Source: Dyadobacter endophyticus (GTDB lineage: Bacteria > Bacteroidota > Bacteroidia > Cytophagales > Spirosomataceae). From it: a stretch of DNA of 64,000 bases. The notes beneath the pieces are model-generated. The model searched no databases. It was not told the origin of the DNA and saw only the letters and a list, made by a program, of their open reading frames with translations. A program made the translations under genes and the position numbers. The stretch is from assembly GCF_014641595.1 (NCBI RefSeq), contig NZ_BMIA01000008.1:1-64000 (forward strand), in the 5' to 3' direction. Positions 9,992 to 18,984 of the stretch are shown here, piece after piece (the first letter of the stretch is position 1; every line of letters starts with the position of its first letter).

Positions 9992-12900
9992 GATTCCTGT
10001 AATTCAAAAGTTGAGATTACGTGTATGTCGTTCCTGAGACGTGGATTCTTGCTGATCTGCTCGTTCAGATAAGTTTGGGCCAGCATTTCATTGGCAAAAA
10101 CCGATTGCAGGTCAAAGACTTTATTATTATCCTGGAAGGCCAGCGCAAATCCTTCCTCTACTACATTAAGTTTCTGAGATTTTGGCTGCATTTGAACAAA
10201 CCGGCCTTTCGACAATGCTGATCTGGACACGCTGTTGCCTTTGAGAAAATGCGTAAAGAGGGTGCCGGAAAAGCGTTTGAACTTCCCTTTCGGTGCTCTT
10301 TTAGGCTCTTTATCAATGATGGTAACTTCATATTCGACCACTTTTCTGACCATTTTGCCATTTTTGACATGGCTGCCGTCGAGCGAAATGCGCACACCTC
10401 CCGGCATTTTGACAAAAGAAGGTTTGGACAGCTTATCAGCATCGCTCATGTTCTGGTACTGGGCGCTGGCAAAAAACTCGTCGACATGATCGACCCTCAA
10501 TGCAGTTCCGTTGCTGGAAGCGCCGGAAATGGAAACGTTGCGGATATCGCTGGTTTTCTGATTGCCGATCTTGTCGATATTGACCGTAAGCGGCAGCAGT
10601 TTTTGCCTGATTTCCAAAGCACCGGCTGGATGCAGTACCAGCGGCAACGGCCCGTCGATAGCCTCGAATTGACGCAGCGAGACCAGGAGGCTCCGGTTTG
10701 CCGCGAGAACCGCCGTCCACTGCTCCGGTTTTTTGATCTCCTCGACAAAACGCGGAAGGATCTGGATGTCGGGTAGGGAAGTGTTTCGCGACTCGCCCCA
10801 GGTAATGTCGAAATCGGCTGATACATCGAAGAAAAAGAAAGAAATGCTTCCCGAGCCTTTTGCGCGCCAGGGTGTTGGCCCTTCCAGCGAAAATTTCAAC
10901 CTGATACTGAACACGCCCATACTGAAAATTTTCAGCGAAACCGAGGCGGATACGTCTATGATGAAATAGAAAGGCGAAAACTGGAACAGCGCATCGAATG
11001 CAATGTGCCCGCTGACCGCAATAGAACTGAAACCGAAATAAAGCTCAGCCTTCGCACCAAACTGTACGGTATTGGAAGTGACGGCCTGGTAGCATTCCAC
11101 CCGTATTTTCGCATTGTCCTTGTTCAGAATGTTGAGCGAAAGCCTTCTTAATGTGGGCAAAGCCAGCGGCGGAGGCGTGTAAGACGGGTGAAAGCCGCCG
11201 ACGGTCAGAATAAAATCAGGATTATCGCCATATTTCAGCCGCACAGCCATGTCACCTTCCAGCGGCATACCCAGCAAAAAGGATTGGTACAGGCTCGCGT
11301 CGAAAGTGATCATTTTTTTATCAAAGTCGATGGTGCCGACAAATGCGACCTGGATCTGCACCAATGGAACGCGCTCTTCGGGCAGCGCTATTTTCAGCAC
11401 GCCCAGTATCGCAATGTTTCCTGGAATTTCGATGATCACGCCAAGCGAGAGGCTGATCAGGGTGGGAGTGCCCCAGCCGAGCTTGCCCATCGGACCGATC
11501 AGAAAACGGCCTTCGTAGGGCGGAAAAATGGTTTTAAGGTCCGAAATAATGCGTGGCGCATTGGCGATCACGTTCTGCGGGAACATGATGCTGTTGACCG
11601 CCCCGGTACGGACGCCCTCACGCAAGGGATTCAGCAGTACTGTCCTGTTCAGTCCCAAAAGACCTCCCACTGCCATCAATGTAAACCCATAGCCGAGCTG
11701 AAATGGAGGATTGAACTCGGCGGTAATGATGATGAGCATGGAAAAACCTTTGCTTCCGTCGGGCATCCTGGTTGAAACGAGTCCGATCGCTTTGGCAGAA
11801 ATAAACCCGGCGATGGTTAGTTCCAGTGCGCCGGCGTACTCTTGTCTGTCAAAATCAAAATACAAATATCCGCCACCGGTGACCGCCCCGGCATTGATAA
11901 CGAGTCCCAAACCCTTCGGCGGTTTGAAGCCCGGCCTGAGATCAATCCGGCCGAGATTGCCTGAGTTGTCATCAAGTAATCTGGCAAATACTGTAAATCC
12001 GATGTCCTCTACCACCACCTCGAGGGGGCCTAATGCCGCCTTGAAATCTGCCCCGGCAGTGAGTGGAAGTGGGTTTTTACCCAGTCCGGCACTTACCGTC
12101 AGCCCGGTAATCTCGATTGGGCCCAGGGAAATGTGCGTCGGCAGTTTTATTTCAAGGGTGCTACTGCCTTCGATAAAAAAACCGGATGCCGACGAATACC
12201 CGAAGCGCAAATCGAAACCGGAATCGATTTTCAGCGCGGGGAGTATTTTTGAAATAAAACCGTCTGCCTGTGTGAGATCAATCAGTAAATGGCCCTTTTC
12301 AAGTGCGCCTTCCAGCATCATTTTTCCATGGCCAGCAGCGTCAATGTCTGCCGTTACTTTTGCGCCGAAGGATTGGGCTTCGATTTTGCTTAATGCCGAA
12401 AAATTCAGAATATCAAACGGCTTGTCAGGAAATCCGGCATTGAATTCCGCGCTCATGGAGCCGCCGGGAAAGGAGGGTGCCGTAATGTCGAGGTTTCCGT
12501 TTGGAAATAGTGAAATTCTTGCCCCGCCACCCAGTTCGGGCAAAATAGATATCCTGAATCTCCATCCCGGCTGACTGATGTCGATATCCGGCGTGAATCG
12601 AAGTCCCGCCGCAGGCTCGATAAAGAGCCCGGGTATCGCTTGCGAGTGATCAACCCCTGCCTTCACGAAAAGCAGATTGATCTCCGAAGGTGCCCCTGCC
12701 TGATCGTATATCACGGGCAAGCCGGAGTGCAGCAGCACTTTTGAAAGGACCGGAAATAGTTTTGTCCCTGTAAAAGACGGTTTCCCCCAGTCATAAAGCT
12801 CCGACAGTTGCCCGGCAGGATTGGAAACAGTGTCGGTCAACTCACCGAGATGGACGACGCTCCTGGTGAATGCCGGCAAAGCGGGATTGCTGCCGCCGGT

Positions 12901-13392
12901 AGTTTCAGTCCTTTCTATAACCCCGAAAAGTTCCAGTATATCCGCCATCGAAGGCAGGCGGTTTTCAATGTTGGTGACAAAGAGATAGTCGAACAAACGC
13001 TTGGGAAGGTCGGCCAGGAAAGTATCCAGTTCCGCCTGCGTGATACCCAGAGACGTTGCACCCAGATCATTTCGTATGCTGTTTGCCATGATGCCGAAGT
13101 CATCGATCAGCGCTTTGATCTTCACGGCGAGTTCGGCGGATTTTTGAATGATGGTTTGAGTCTGGTCCGCATCTGCCGCTTGCCGAAGCTCGCCGACGAG
13201 GGAAAAGACCGACCTGATATGTTGGCTGAAAGCATTTAATACAGACTGAAATGCGGTATTGTTCCTGACGGATGCCGGCAGTTCGAGACCCAGTTCGGAA
13301 AGCAGAAGCTCAGTTTCCCCCTCTTCGATCCGGGTGAAGAGGGGCTGCATGATCCTGGCCAGGCCGACCAGTATTTGTTCGATTGTTCCCAT
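9988..13392 (-). CDS. DUF6603-type giant protein (1134 aa)
   Basis: Fifth gene of the operon. The N-terminal 200 residues are helical. The long centre (about 330-860) is glycine-rich, beta-rich and repetitive, with segments such as SLGPIEITGLTVSAGLG, GGGYLYFDFDRQEYAGALEL and FQLGYGFTLMAVGGLLGLNR, the look of the DUF6603 family. Alternating hydrophobic residues resemble amphipathic beta-strands, yet there is no signal peptide, so an outer-membrane barrel is unlikely. The C-terminal 250 residues are more charged. The ATG at 13392 lies 29 bases after the protease stop. The family assignment is from memory of its appearance; the molecular role is unknown. Confidence 0.85.
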   Translation of the reverse strand: MGTIEQILVGLARIMQPLFTRIEEGETELLLSELGLELPASVRNNTAFQSVLNAFSQHIRSVFSLVGELRQAADADQTQTIIQKSAELAVKIKALIDDFGIMANSIRNDLGATSLGITQAELDTFLADLPKRLFDYLFVTNIENRLPSMADILELFGVIERTETTGGSNPALPAFTRSVVHLGELTDTVSNPAGQLSELYDWGKPSFTGTKLFPVLSKVLLHSGLPVIYDQAGAPSEINLLFVKAGVDHSQAIPGLFIEPAAGLRFTPDIDISQPGWRFRISILPELGGGARISLFPNGNLDITAPSFPGGSMSAEFNAGFPDKPFDILNFSALSKIEAQSFGAKVTADIDAAGHGKMMLEGALEKGHLLIDLTQADGFISKILPALKIDSGFDLRFGYSSASGFFIEGSSTLEIKLPTHISLGPIEITGLTVSAGLGKNPLPLTAGADFKAALGPLEVVVEDIGFTVFARLLDDNSGNLGRIDLRPGFKPPKGLGLVINAGAVTGGGYLYFDFDRQEYAGALELTIAGFISAKAIGLVSTRMPDGSKGFSMLIIITAEFNPPFQLGYGFTLMAVGGLLGLNRTVLLNPLREGVRTGAVNSIMFPQNVIANAPRIISDLKTIFPPYEGRFLIGPMGKLGWGTPTLISLSLGVIIEIPGNIAILGVLKIALPEERVPLVQIQVAFVGTIDFDKKMITFDASLYQSFLLGMPLEGDMAVRLKYGDNPDFILTVGGFHPSYTPPPLALPTLRRLSLNILNKDNAKIRVECYQAVTSNTVQFGAKAELYFGFSSIAVSGHIAFDALFQFSPFYFIIDVSASVSLKIFSMGVFSIRLKFSLEGPTPWRAKGSGSISFFFFDVSADFDITWGESRNTSLPDIQILPRFVEEIKKPEQWTAVLAANRSLLVSLRQFEAIDGPLPLVLHPAGALEIRQKLLPLTVNIDKIGNQKTSDIRNVSISGASSNGTALRVDHVDEFFASAQYQNMSDADKLSKPSFVKMPGGVRISLDGSHVKNGKMVRKVVEYEVTIIDKEPKRAPKGKFKRFSGTLFTHFLKGNSVSRSALSKGRFVQMQPKSQKLNVVEEGFALAFQDNNKVFDLQSVFANEMLAQTYLNEQISKNPRLRNDIHVISTFELQES

Positions 13393-13421
13393 ATTTTACG
13401 CCTAAGATGCGGTTGTTCAGG

Positions 13422-14825
13422 CTAATTGGTTACCGCCAATTGTTCTTCACTGAGCTTCTGAAAAAGCTGCATGACGTCGGTACTATGCGTTTCAATGTCC
13501 CTGGCTAATGTGGTGCTGCCATGTTTTTCGAGTACGGTCGACATTTTGAGCAGGAGCTGCATTGCCGTGTAACCTTCGATTTCCTGCGGCAGGACATACT
13601 CAGGATTTCTGCTTTTTTCGACCAGATTTGCCGTGAAGACAGGCCCTTTGAAGCGATTCCAGGCCACTTTCACATCCCTGTTAGTATGGATGAGCGACAT
13701 GATTTCCTTGTTATGTCGGTGAAAAAGGCCGATCAGCAGAGGACCATTTGCTTCGCTTTCGATCAGTTTTTGCAAACGGGCCAGCGGAGCTTCGGCGATC
13801 GGGATTGCGTTTCCTTCGGATTTCAATGGCATAGCGTTTGGAGTGCCGACTTCCGGGATGGTAATGTTTAGTTTGGCGACGACGTCGGTAATGTGATTAG
13901 CCAGCGTAACTGTGGCGGCCCGATACGGATCCTCTTTGCTGTCGTCACCGAATAATAAAGCTACAACCCTGTTTTGTGTATCCACAATGACCGAGCCGCT
14001 ATCTCCTTTGTGCGAAAAAGGTTTGGCGGGATTTGCCGGAGTGATAATCATGTGATTGCGAAAATTTTTGATACCCGACTCAAATCTTACGGGTGTAAGG
14101 GCAGCGATCCTGACTGCGTTCACAATGCCTTCGGTATGGTGAGTTGCTTTGCCTCTTTTAAATACGTGATCACCTGCCACGAGCGTCGGTGTGATCCCAT
14201 ATAGTGGCCCAATCTCCAAAACTTCATTCACGTAGTTGTTTTCCTGGCCATTGGAAAGCTTGGCAATAGCGCAATCGAGAAATTCATTTGGATTGGCGAA
14301 ATCCGCACCCCTTACCAGCGTCGCCACTTCGCCGCACCGGCAGCAACAGGCGTCGCAGCAGAAGTCGGGTTGTGCAACGGCGTGGCCGGGTTGCTCACCA
14401 TTATCCATTAAAACATGGTAATTTGTGAGCAAAACAACCGACGAATCGACATTGTCGATGGCAAAGCAACCTACTGTTCCACTACCGTTGGATTTTGCAC
14501 TTATGATCCGGCTTCCACCAATCATCGGCCTGTATTCATGGTCATCTACACAGCCCGAAAGTTCAGCCGGCATTTGGTTGACGTCTATTTTGATCCCATC
14601 TATTTCAGCAGGAATGATCTCGTCGGGACGCAGGCTTTCAAGCGGCTTTTTGTCCTGAACATAAACCCGGATTACTATTTCATCCGTTATTTTTCCGCCG
14701 ACCTCCTTTACGCCTACCGCAGTTCCGGCCACATTCGGGTACGTCTGCAGAATCGCCGCAATTTCCTCTTGTCTGGCGAGCAGGCGGTTTTGTTCGTCCA
14801 ATCGCTCTTGTCTGGTCTTATCCAT
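13422..14825 (-). CDS. Trypsin-like serine protease with C-terminal helical domain (467 aa)
   Basis: Fourth gene of the operon, starting inside the stop region of the preceding gene (8-base overlap). The protease core has a full triad: His137 in LLTNYHVLM, Asp184 in FLDCAIAKL and Ser276 in KGDSGSVIV. An N-terminal segment (27-82, NVAGTAVGVKEVGGKITDE) precedes it and is shared with the 649-aa protease. A cysteine cluster CCDACCCRC sits at 156-164, just after the His. Residues about 347-465 form a separate helical domain homologous to the whole 128-aa protein encoded next door. There is no signal peptide, so this is an internal protease, probably for a specific partner in the operon. Confidence 0.9.
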   Translation of the reverse strand: MDKTRQERLDEQNRLLARQEEIAAILQTYPNVAGTAVGVKEVGGKITDEIVIRVYVQDKKPLESLRPDEIIPAEIDGIKIDVNQMPAELSGCVDDHEYRPMIGGSRIISAKSNGSGTVGCFAIDNVDSSVVLLTNYHVLMDNGEQPGHAVAQPDFCCDACCCRCGEVATLVRGADFANPNEFLDCAIAKLSNGQENNYVNEVLEIGPLYGITPTLVAGDHVFKRGKATHHTEGIVNAVRIAALTPVRFESGIKNFRNHMIITPANPAKPFSHKGDSGSVIVDTQNRVVALLFGDDSKEDPYRAATVTLANHITDVVAKLNITIPEVGTPNAMPLKSEGNAIPIAEAPLARLQKLIESEANGPLLIGLFHRHNKEIMSLIHTNRDVKVAWNRFKGPVFTANLVEKSRNPEYVLPQEIEGYTAMQLLLKMSTVLEKHGSTTLARDIETHSTDVMQLFQKLSEEQLAVTN

Positions 14826-15204
14826 TTTCGCGCAATTTTAGGAATACTTGATAAAGATTGTCGGAGGTCTGCACCTCATTGATAATGGTAAGGAAATAAT
14901 TGTCGATCAGCTTTTTAAGTCCGGCGCTGCCGTTTTCCTGTAAGGCCGCCGCCATGCGTCTGATCAATGCTGCCAGGCTCACATCCCCGATCTGTTTCAC
15001 CACCACAGCCTTTGGCTCGAAGCCGCTGGCCAGGATATCCGCAAAAAACTGTGGGCCTTTGTTCCGCTGCCATACCACCATCACTTCACGGTTCCGGTTG
15101 ATCAGGTGCAGTACCTCATCCATGTTCCCAGCGAGTTCAGCCATGATTTTTCGTCCGCCGATCGTATTGTTCAGCTCTCTTTCGAACAGTTCCAGCTTCA
15201 CCAT
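14818..15204 (-). CDS. Small helical protein homologous to the protease tail (128 aa)
   Basis: Third gene of the operon, five bases after the HEAT-like gene and overlapping the next start by eight bases. The sequence is helical and soluble. Its first 65 residues align with residues about 347-410 of the neighbouring 467-aa protease: the pattern LIxxNRxVxVxWxRxKGPxF appears in both (here LINRNREVMVVWQRNKGPQF). It therefore looks like a stand-alone copy of the protease's C-terminal domain, perhaps competing for or bridging the same partner. No named family is recognised. Confidence 0.85.
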   Translation of the reverse strand: MVKLELFERELNNTIGGRKIMAELAGNMDEVLHLINRNREVMVVWQRNKGPQFFADILASGFEPKAVVVKQIGDVSLAALIRRMAAALQENGSAGLKKLIDNYFLTIINEVQTSDNLYQVFLKLRENG

Positions 15205-15209
15205 ACCAG

Positions 15210-15605
15210 TTAGAGATTTTCATCCGTCCACCTCGTCATGCGACTGACCACCTCACTCAATTCTTTCAAGTTGTTCGCGTCCGCTACATTGAAATTTTGT
15301 CCCGACAATGCATTAACTGCTTTGATCAAATTTTCTTTATAGACAGTTTGAGCAGTAGCATGTTCACTACCCATAGCCGGGACATTCGCATGCTGCAATG
15401 CTTTGATAAGTTCTGGCAGCGCGTGCTTATCACCAGCTTGCTTAATCCGCTTCACTGCCTCGTTCTTAATCTCCGTGAGAGGATGGGTCATCGCCTGGCG
15501 CAGGTTCTCGTAGGATCCCGATTCCTGCAATTCGTCCAGGACCTGAGCGGCCTCGGCGAGGGAGCCCAGTTTTTTGAACTTTGAAAGGTCAAATTGTGCG
15601 GGCAT
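15210..15605 (-). CDS. HEAT-repeat-like helical protein (131 aa)
   Basis: Second gene of the operon, 11 bases after the 649-aa protease gene. The sequence suggests two or three short alpha-helical pairs of the HEAT/armadillo type: LRQAMTHPLTEIKNEAVKRI followed by HALPELIKALQHANVPA. It resembles a small protein-binding adaptor. It has no signal peptide and no catalytic motif. Its place between two proteases points to a role in recognition or control of them, which is inference. Confidence 0.75.
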   Translation of the reverse strand: MPAQFDLSKFKKLGSLAEAAQVLDELQESGSYENLRQAMTHPLTEIKNEAVKRIKQAGDKHALPELIKALQHANVPAMGSEHATAQTVYKENLIKAVNALSGQNFNVADANNLKELSEVVSRMTRWTDENL

Positions 15606-15616
15606 CAGTTTTTAGT

Positions 15617-17566
15617 TTAAAAATCGTCGTGATTAAGAGCCAGAATGCTGTTATCGTCACCCCACTGGGCTGCCGATAGCTTTTTAAATTTCAGATGAAA
15701 CCGCCATAGCAGATAGTCGGATATCACATACCAGGAATCTCCGATCTGTAATCTTGCGAATTCCTGAAAATTGACACGATGCTCCACGGTATCCCCTATT
15801 GTACCATCAGCATTTCGGAGAAAGAACTGTGGATTATCGCGTGATGTAATCCTCTTGAAATCATCATAAGGATCATTCATTTCATCTTCCAACACACCTT
15901 TGTCATCATTGCCGACAACCGGATCACTAGGGAAAGTACCGTAACTGGTATTGAAAATAAGGCCTCCCGGATCGGAAGGGTCCTCGGGTAAAGGAACATT
16001 GGAGGGGTTGATAATTTTGTGGATCAACCTTCTGGATACATCCCATTTTTTGTCGGCGCCACCGGCGAGGCTGATTCCCTGCTGATATACATCGGTGTCG
16101 CCGGTAGGCACATCGGGCGGGTCGATGGTTTTGTTTCCTTTAAAATTGGGTACATCATCCAGGATCGGATTATCGGGAATAATCGAAGCCGGCTGGATTT
16201 TGAATTCGAAATTGAAACCTCCCGTGATGGAAAAAAGCGTGCTGTCGCTACTATTCTGACCAATGGGGTTGAGCGTATTAATGATACTTCCGGCGGCCCA
16301 GACAATCCAGACGTCAAATCGTTTGGCAAACTCTCCTTCCACAAAAACGGTTATCGTGGTTTTCAAGCCTGCCGGTACATTCCGGCTAATTTTTACGAGG
16401 GAGTTGTCGGCAGCTGAAACCGGAGTGACGGGCGCGCCGGGATCCGACGAGGTCCAGGTAATTTTGGCATTGTCGACGGGCTCGGCAAATGTGGCTTTCA
16501 ACAGGATGTCGCCGGTGCCTTTGGCGGTAACGAAATGCTGGACAGAGAGCTCGGCCGGTAGGATCGTACTCGGAATCTGGTGCGTTTTGGTATCGGCCGG
16601 ATCGACGGAAATAGTCGTGACCGGTGGGGCGACGAAGATCCGGATGTTTAATGCCGAAAGGACAGGTCCGATGTGATTGGCAACGCCCTGGGCCTTTTGC
16701 GTTCGGTTGGCTGCCCATAAAAGGCCGACTACCTTTTTGGCTGCGTTTACAATTACAGATCCGGAATCGCCGAAATCCGCAAATTTGGCGTGCGCAGGCA
16801 ATGGCCTGATGAGTATCTGATTGGTCAGATCGAACGCTACGTCGACAATCGTTCCCTGGGTTAGCCCGGTAGCAGCCCCCCTTTTTGTCACTATATCCGT
16901 CGCGACGGCGGGTGCGGAGCCGGTTAATTTCCCGATTTCCTTGATCTCGCCTCTTTTGTCATTGCGGATAATTTCGCTGGCGATGTCGCTATCCAGGTCG
17001 ATGATCGCGCAATCCACTTCGAAATTTTTTACAGCGCCCAGCACTTTGCCGATCACATTGTAAGTGCAGCCACAGCATTTTTTGATCTTGTGGGGCTGGC
17101 CAATGTCTTTTCCGATAATATTGTCAGCCGGGTTCAGTCGCACGACATGCTCGTTGGTCAGGCCGACAAGCTTGTTGGAGCCGTCGTTCATCACCGCGAG
17201 ACAGCCCAGCGTACCTACTCCCCGCGTGCTGCCAAACCGGTAATGGTCATTCTTGATCTGGACGCCACCCAGAAGCGGCCGCGCTTTTGAAGCATCCAAT
17301 ACCATCTCCTCATATTCTTCCCAATCCAAAATGTCGGTTGTAAACCCATTCATTTCGGCGGGTATCAGCTGGTCGGCGGGAATTTCATGGGGCGGAAGTT
17401 TTTTGGAAACATATATCCGGTAGCAGATCTGGTCGGTCAACAATCCATTGATCTCCTTTACGCCGATGCCCAGGTTCACGACACCGGAAAATTTTTCCAG
17501 TAATTGCCGAAACAGGTCCTTATTCTGAAGAAGAAATAATTGACGGGTGTAAATATCGCTTTGCAT
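15617..17566 (-). CDS. Trypsin-like serine protease with long C-terminal extension (649 aa)
   Basis: First gene of the operon. The protease core carries His140 in GLTNEHVV, Asp185 in EVDCAIIDL and Ser268 in FGDSGSVIV, so the triad is complete. As in the 467-aa paralog, an N-terminal segment with the pattern GVKE-xG-TD-xVxV-K-IPAE (about 30-80) precedes it, and a cysteine motif CCGC sits at 164-167. Residues about 310-430 look like an immunoglobulin-like beta domain. The last 200 residues are unassigned and aromatic-rich. There is no signal peptide. The ATG at 17566 has about 250 bases of non-coding sequence upstream. No clear TAnnTTTG promoter was found there. Confidence 0.9.
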   Translation of the reverse strand: MQSDIYTRQLFLLQNKDLFRQLLEKFSGVVNLGIGVKEINGLLTDQICYRIYVSKKLPPHEIPADQLIPAEMNGFTTDILDWEEYEEMVLDASKARPLLGGVQIKNDHYRFGSTRGVGTLGCLAVMNDGSNKLVGLTNEHVVRLNPADNIIGKDIGQPHKIKKCCGCTYNVIGKVLGAVKNFEVDCAIIDLDSDIASEIIRNDKRGEIKEIGKLTGSAPAVATDIVTKRGAATGLTQGTIVDVAFDLTNQILIRPLPAHAKFADFGDSGSVIVNAAKKVVGLLWAANRTQKAQGVANHIGPVLSALNIRIFVAPPVTTISVDPADTKTHQIPSTILPAELSVQHFVTAKGTGDILLKATFAEPVDNAKITWTSSDPGAPVTPVSAADNSLVKISRNVPAGLKTTITVFVEGEFAKRFDVWIVWAAGSIINTLNPIGQNSSDSTLFSITGGFNFEFKIQPASIIPDNPILDDVPNFKGNKTIDPPDVPTGDTDVYQQGISLAGGADKKWDVSRRLIHKIINPSNVPLPEDPSDPGGLIFNTSYGTFPSDPVVGNDDKGVLEDEMNDPYDDFKRITSRDNPQFFLRNADGTIGDTVEHRVNFQEFARLQIGDSWYVISDYLLWRFHLKFKKLSAAQWGDDNSILALNHDDF

Positions 17567-17758
17567 AGTCTAACATGTTAAGCAACCGTATTTTCACTAT
17601 CAATGGAGGGGAGTGACTGGTAACCAGCGAATTGTGATACCTAGTTCTCGATAATTTGTGAGATTAAAAAAATATTGTCCTAAATATTTCCTGTTAATTA
17701 CAATTTCTTAGTTACCGGTGGCGGGTTGGCCTGCCGTTGGCTTTATTCCAATAAGCAA

Positions 17759-17794
17759 CAAAAAAGCTGCGCAGATCACTACGCAGCTTTTTTG
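17759..17794. terminator. Intrinsic terminator after the propeller lipoprotein gene
   Basis: A perfect 13-bp inverted repeat (17759-17771 and 17782-17794, ten-base loop) has a GC core AGCTGCG with A6 and T6 flanks. It lies 18 bases past the stop of the minus-strand lipoprotein gene. It insulates that gene from the giant-protein operon downstream. Confidence 0.85.
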
Positions 17795-17812
17795 TCAATC
17801 ATGTGGCCCCGT

Positions 17813-18838
17813 TCAGGGGTTTACTACGAAAATGGAAGTAGTAATGTTATTCAGCATCCCATTAGTGAGATCCACCGGGACGCCGTTTTTCCAATATTTT
17901 GCAACGTTTGTCAATCCGTTCAAGCCCGTTCCGGAAACATAAATGTCACTGCCCACAATGGTAATACCGGAAGCTTCGACGCCCCCGGGGAGGGTTGAGG
18001 CAATACCATTTTTCCAAATCTTCGCCGTGTAATAATTGTCTTTGCCAGCTACGTTGCCGACTATATAAACGTCACTGCCGGCTACTGCAATGTCGTTTGC
18101 ATTGGAGTGGTAAGATGAAGGGCTTAATATCGTTTCTACGCCGTTTTTCCAGTATTTCGCGATTGTCCCATGCGTACCATCGCCATTTTGCGTGCCTACA
18201 ACGTGCACATCACTACCCGACACAGCAATCCCGTTTGGATACTGCTGTTCAGGCCCGCTGGTTAGCTGAACACTGGCCCCATTCTTCCAGTATTTGGCAA
18301 CGGCCAATTCACCCGGCCCGCCAGAAGCATTTCCGGTAACATATATATCGCCATTGTCGATGGCCATATCCCTGGCCCAGCCGTCGCGGGAGTCGTTCAG
18401 GACCACCGGTGCCCCGTTCTTCCAGTACATGGCATAGTAGCCGCTTTGGTTGGCCCCCGAACCCGCTACATATACATCGCTGCCGGATAGTAACACCTTG
18501 CTCAGCACTGTCGCCGTGTACGGGCCGGAAAGGGTTTGGAGAACCCCGTTTTTCCAATACTTGGCCCGCGATGAGGAACTGTTGTCTGCATCCCATCCAA
18601 CAACATATACATCCCCTCCCGACGCGGCAATGGAAGTGGCGGCCGCACCATTGATATTCGACAGCAAATCTACGGCCTCTCCATTTTTCCAATATCGGGC
18701 TATTTTGTCGGCATTTGTGTGCGAATAACCGGTCACATACACATCCGGCGTCGCTGGAATTACGTGATCCTGAAGGCTACAAGAGAATGAGAAAAGGCCA
18801 ACGGCGAGGACTGTCAGCTTGGCGTATAATCTTAGCAT
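17813..18838 (-). CDS. Seven-repeat beta-propeller-like lipoprotein (341 aa)
   Basis: The N-terminus is a lipoprotein signal with acceptor Cys20 (LFSFSC). After it come seven tandem repeats of about 45 residues, each with a near-invariant YWKNG core followed by a short loop and a strand ending in GSDVYVVG. Copies start near residues 32, 76, 121, 164, 210, 256 and 298. Seven beta-rich repeats that close with the same motif fit a single seven-bladed propeller anchored by lipid to the envelope. The ligand is unknown. One repeat has YAMYWKNG and one AKIWKNG, so all seven keep the WKNG turn. It is a stand-alone gene with its own terminator. Confidence 0.85.
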   Translation of the reverse strand: MLRLYAKLTVLAVGLFSFSCSLQDHVIPATPDVYVTGYSHTNADKIARYWKNGEAVDLLSNINGAAATSIAASGGDVYVVGWDADNSSSSRAKYWKNGVLQTLSGPYTATVLSKVLLSGSDVYVAGSGANQSGYYAMYWKNGAPVVLNDSRDGWARDMAIDNGDIYVTGNASGGPGELAVAKYWKNGASVQLTSGPEQQYPNGIAVSGSDVHVVGTQNGDGTHGTIAKYWKNGVETILSPSSYHSNANDIAVAGSDVYIVGNVAGKDNYYTAKIWKNGIASTLPGGVEASGITIVGSDIYVSGTGLNGLTNVAKYWKNGVPVDLTNGMLNNITTSIFVVNP

Positions 18839-18984
18839 ATAAAAAGATAATTGTTAGAGGTTCTCAAAAATGCAAGTATAATTAAATAAATAGCATCAGT
18901 TTCGGATGTAACCGAAAAACTATTACTCTTGACCTGCGAACCCCGCGCCATCAATTGCCCATTCATATAAAACACGAAACAACC

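Noticed and set aside
248..17566. Contractile injection system or Tc toxin
   Set aside because: No sheath, tube, baseplate spike, AAA loader, RHS or TcA motifs were seen in the eight proteins.
13422..17566. MoxR-vWA-trypsin ternary conflict system
   Set aside because: Trypsin-like genes are present, but no MoxR ATPase or vWA domain is encoded near them.
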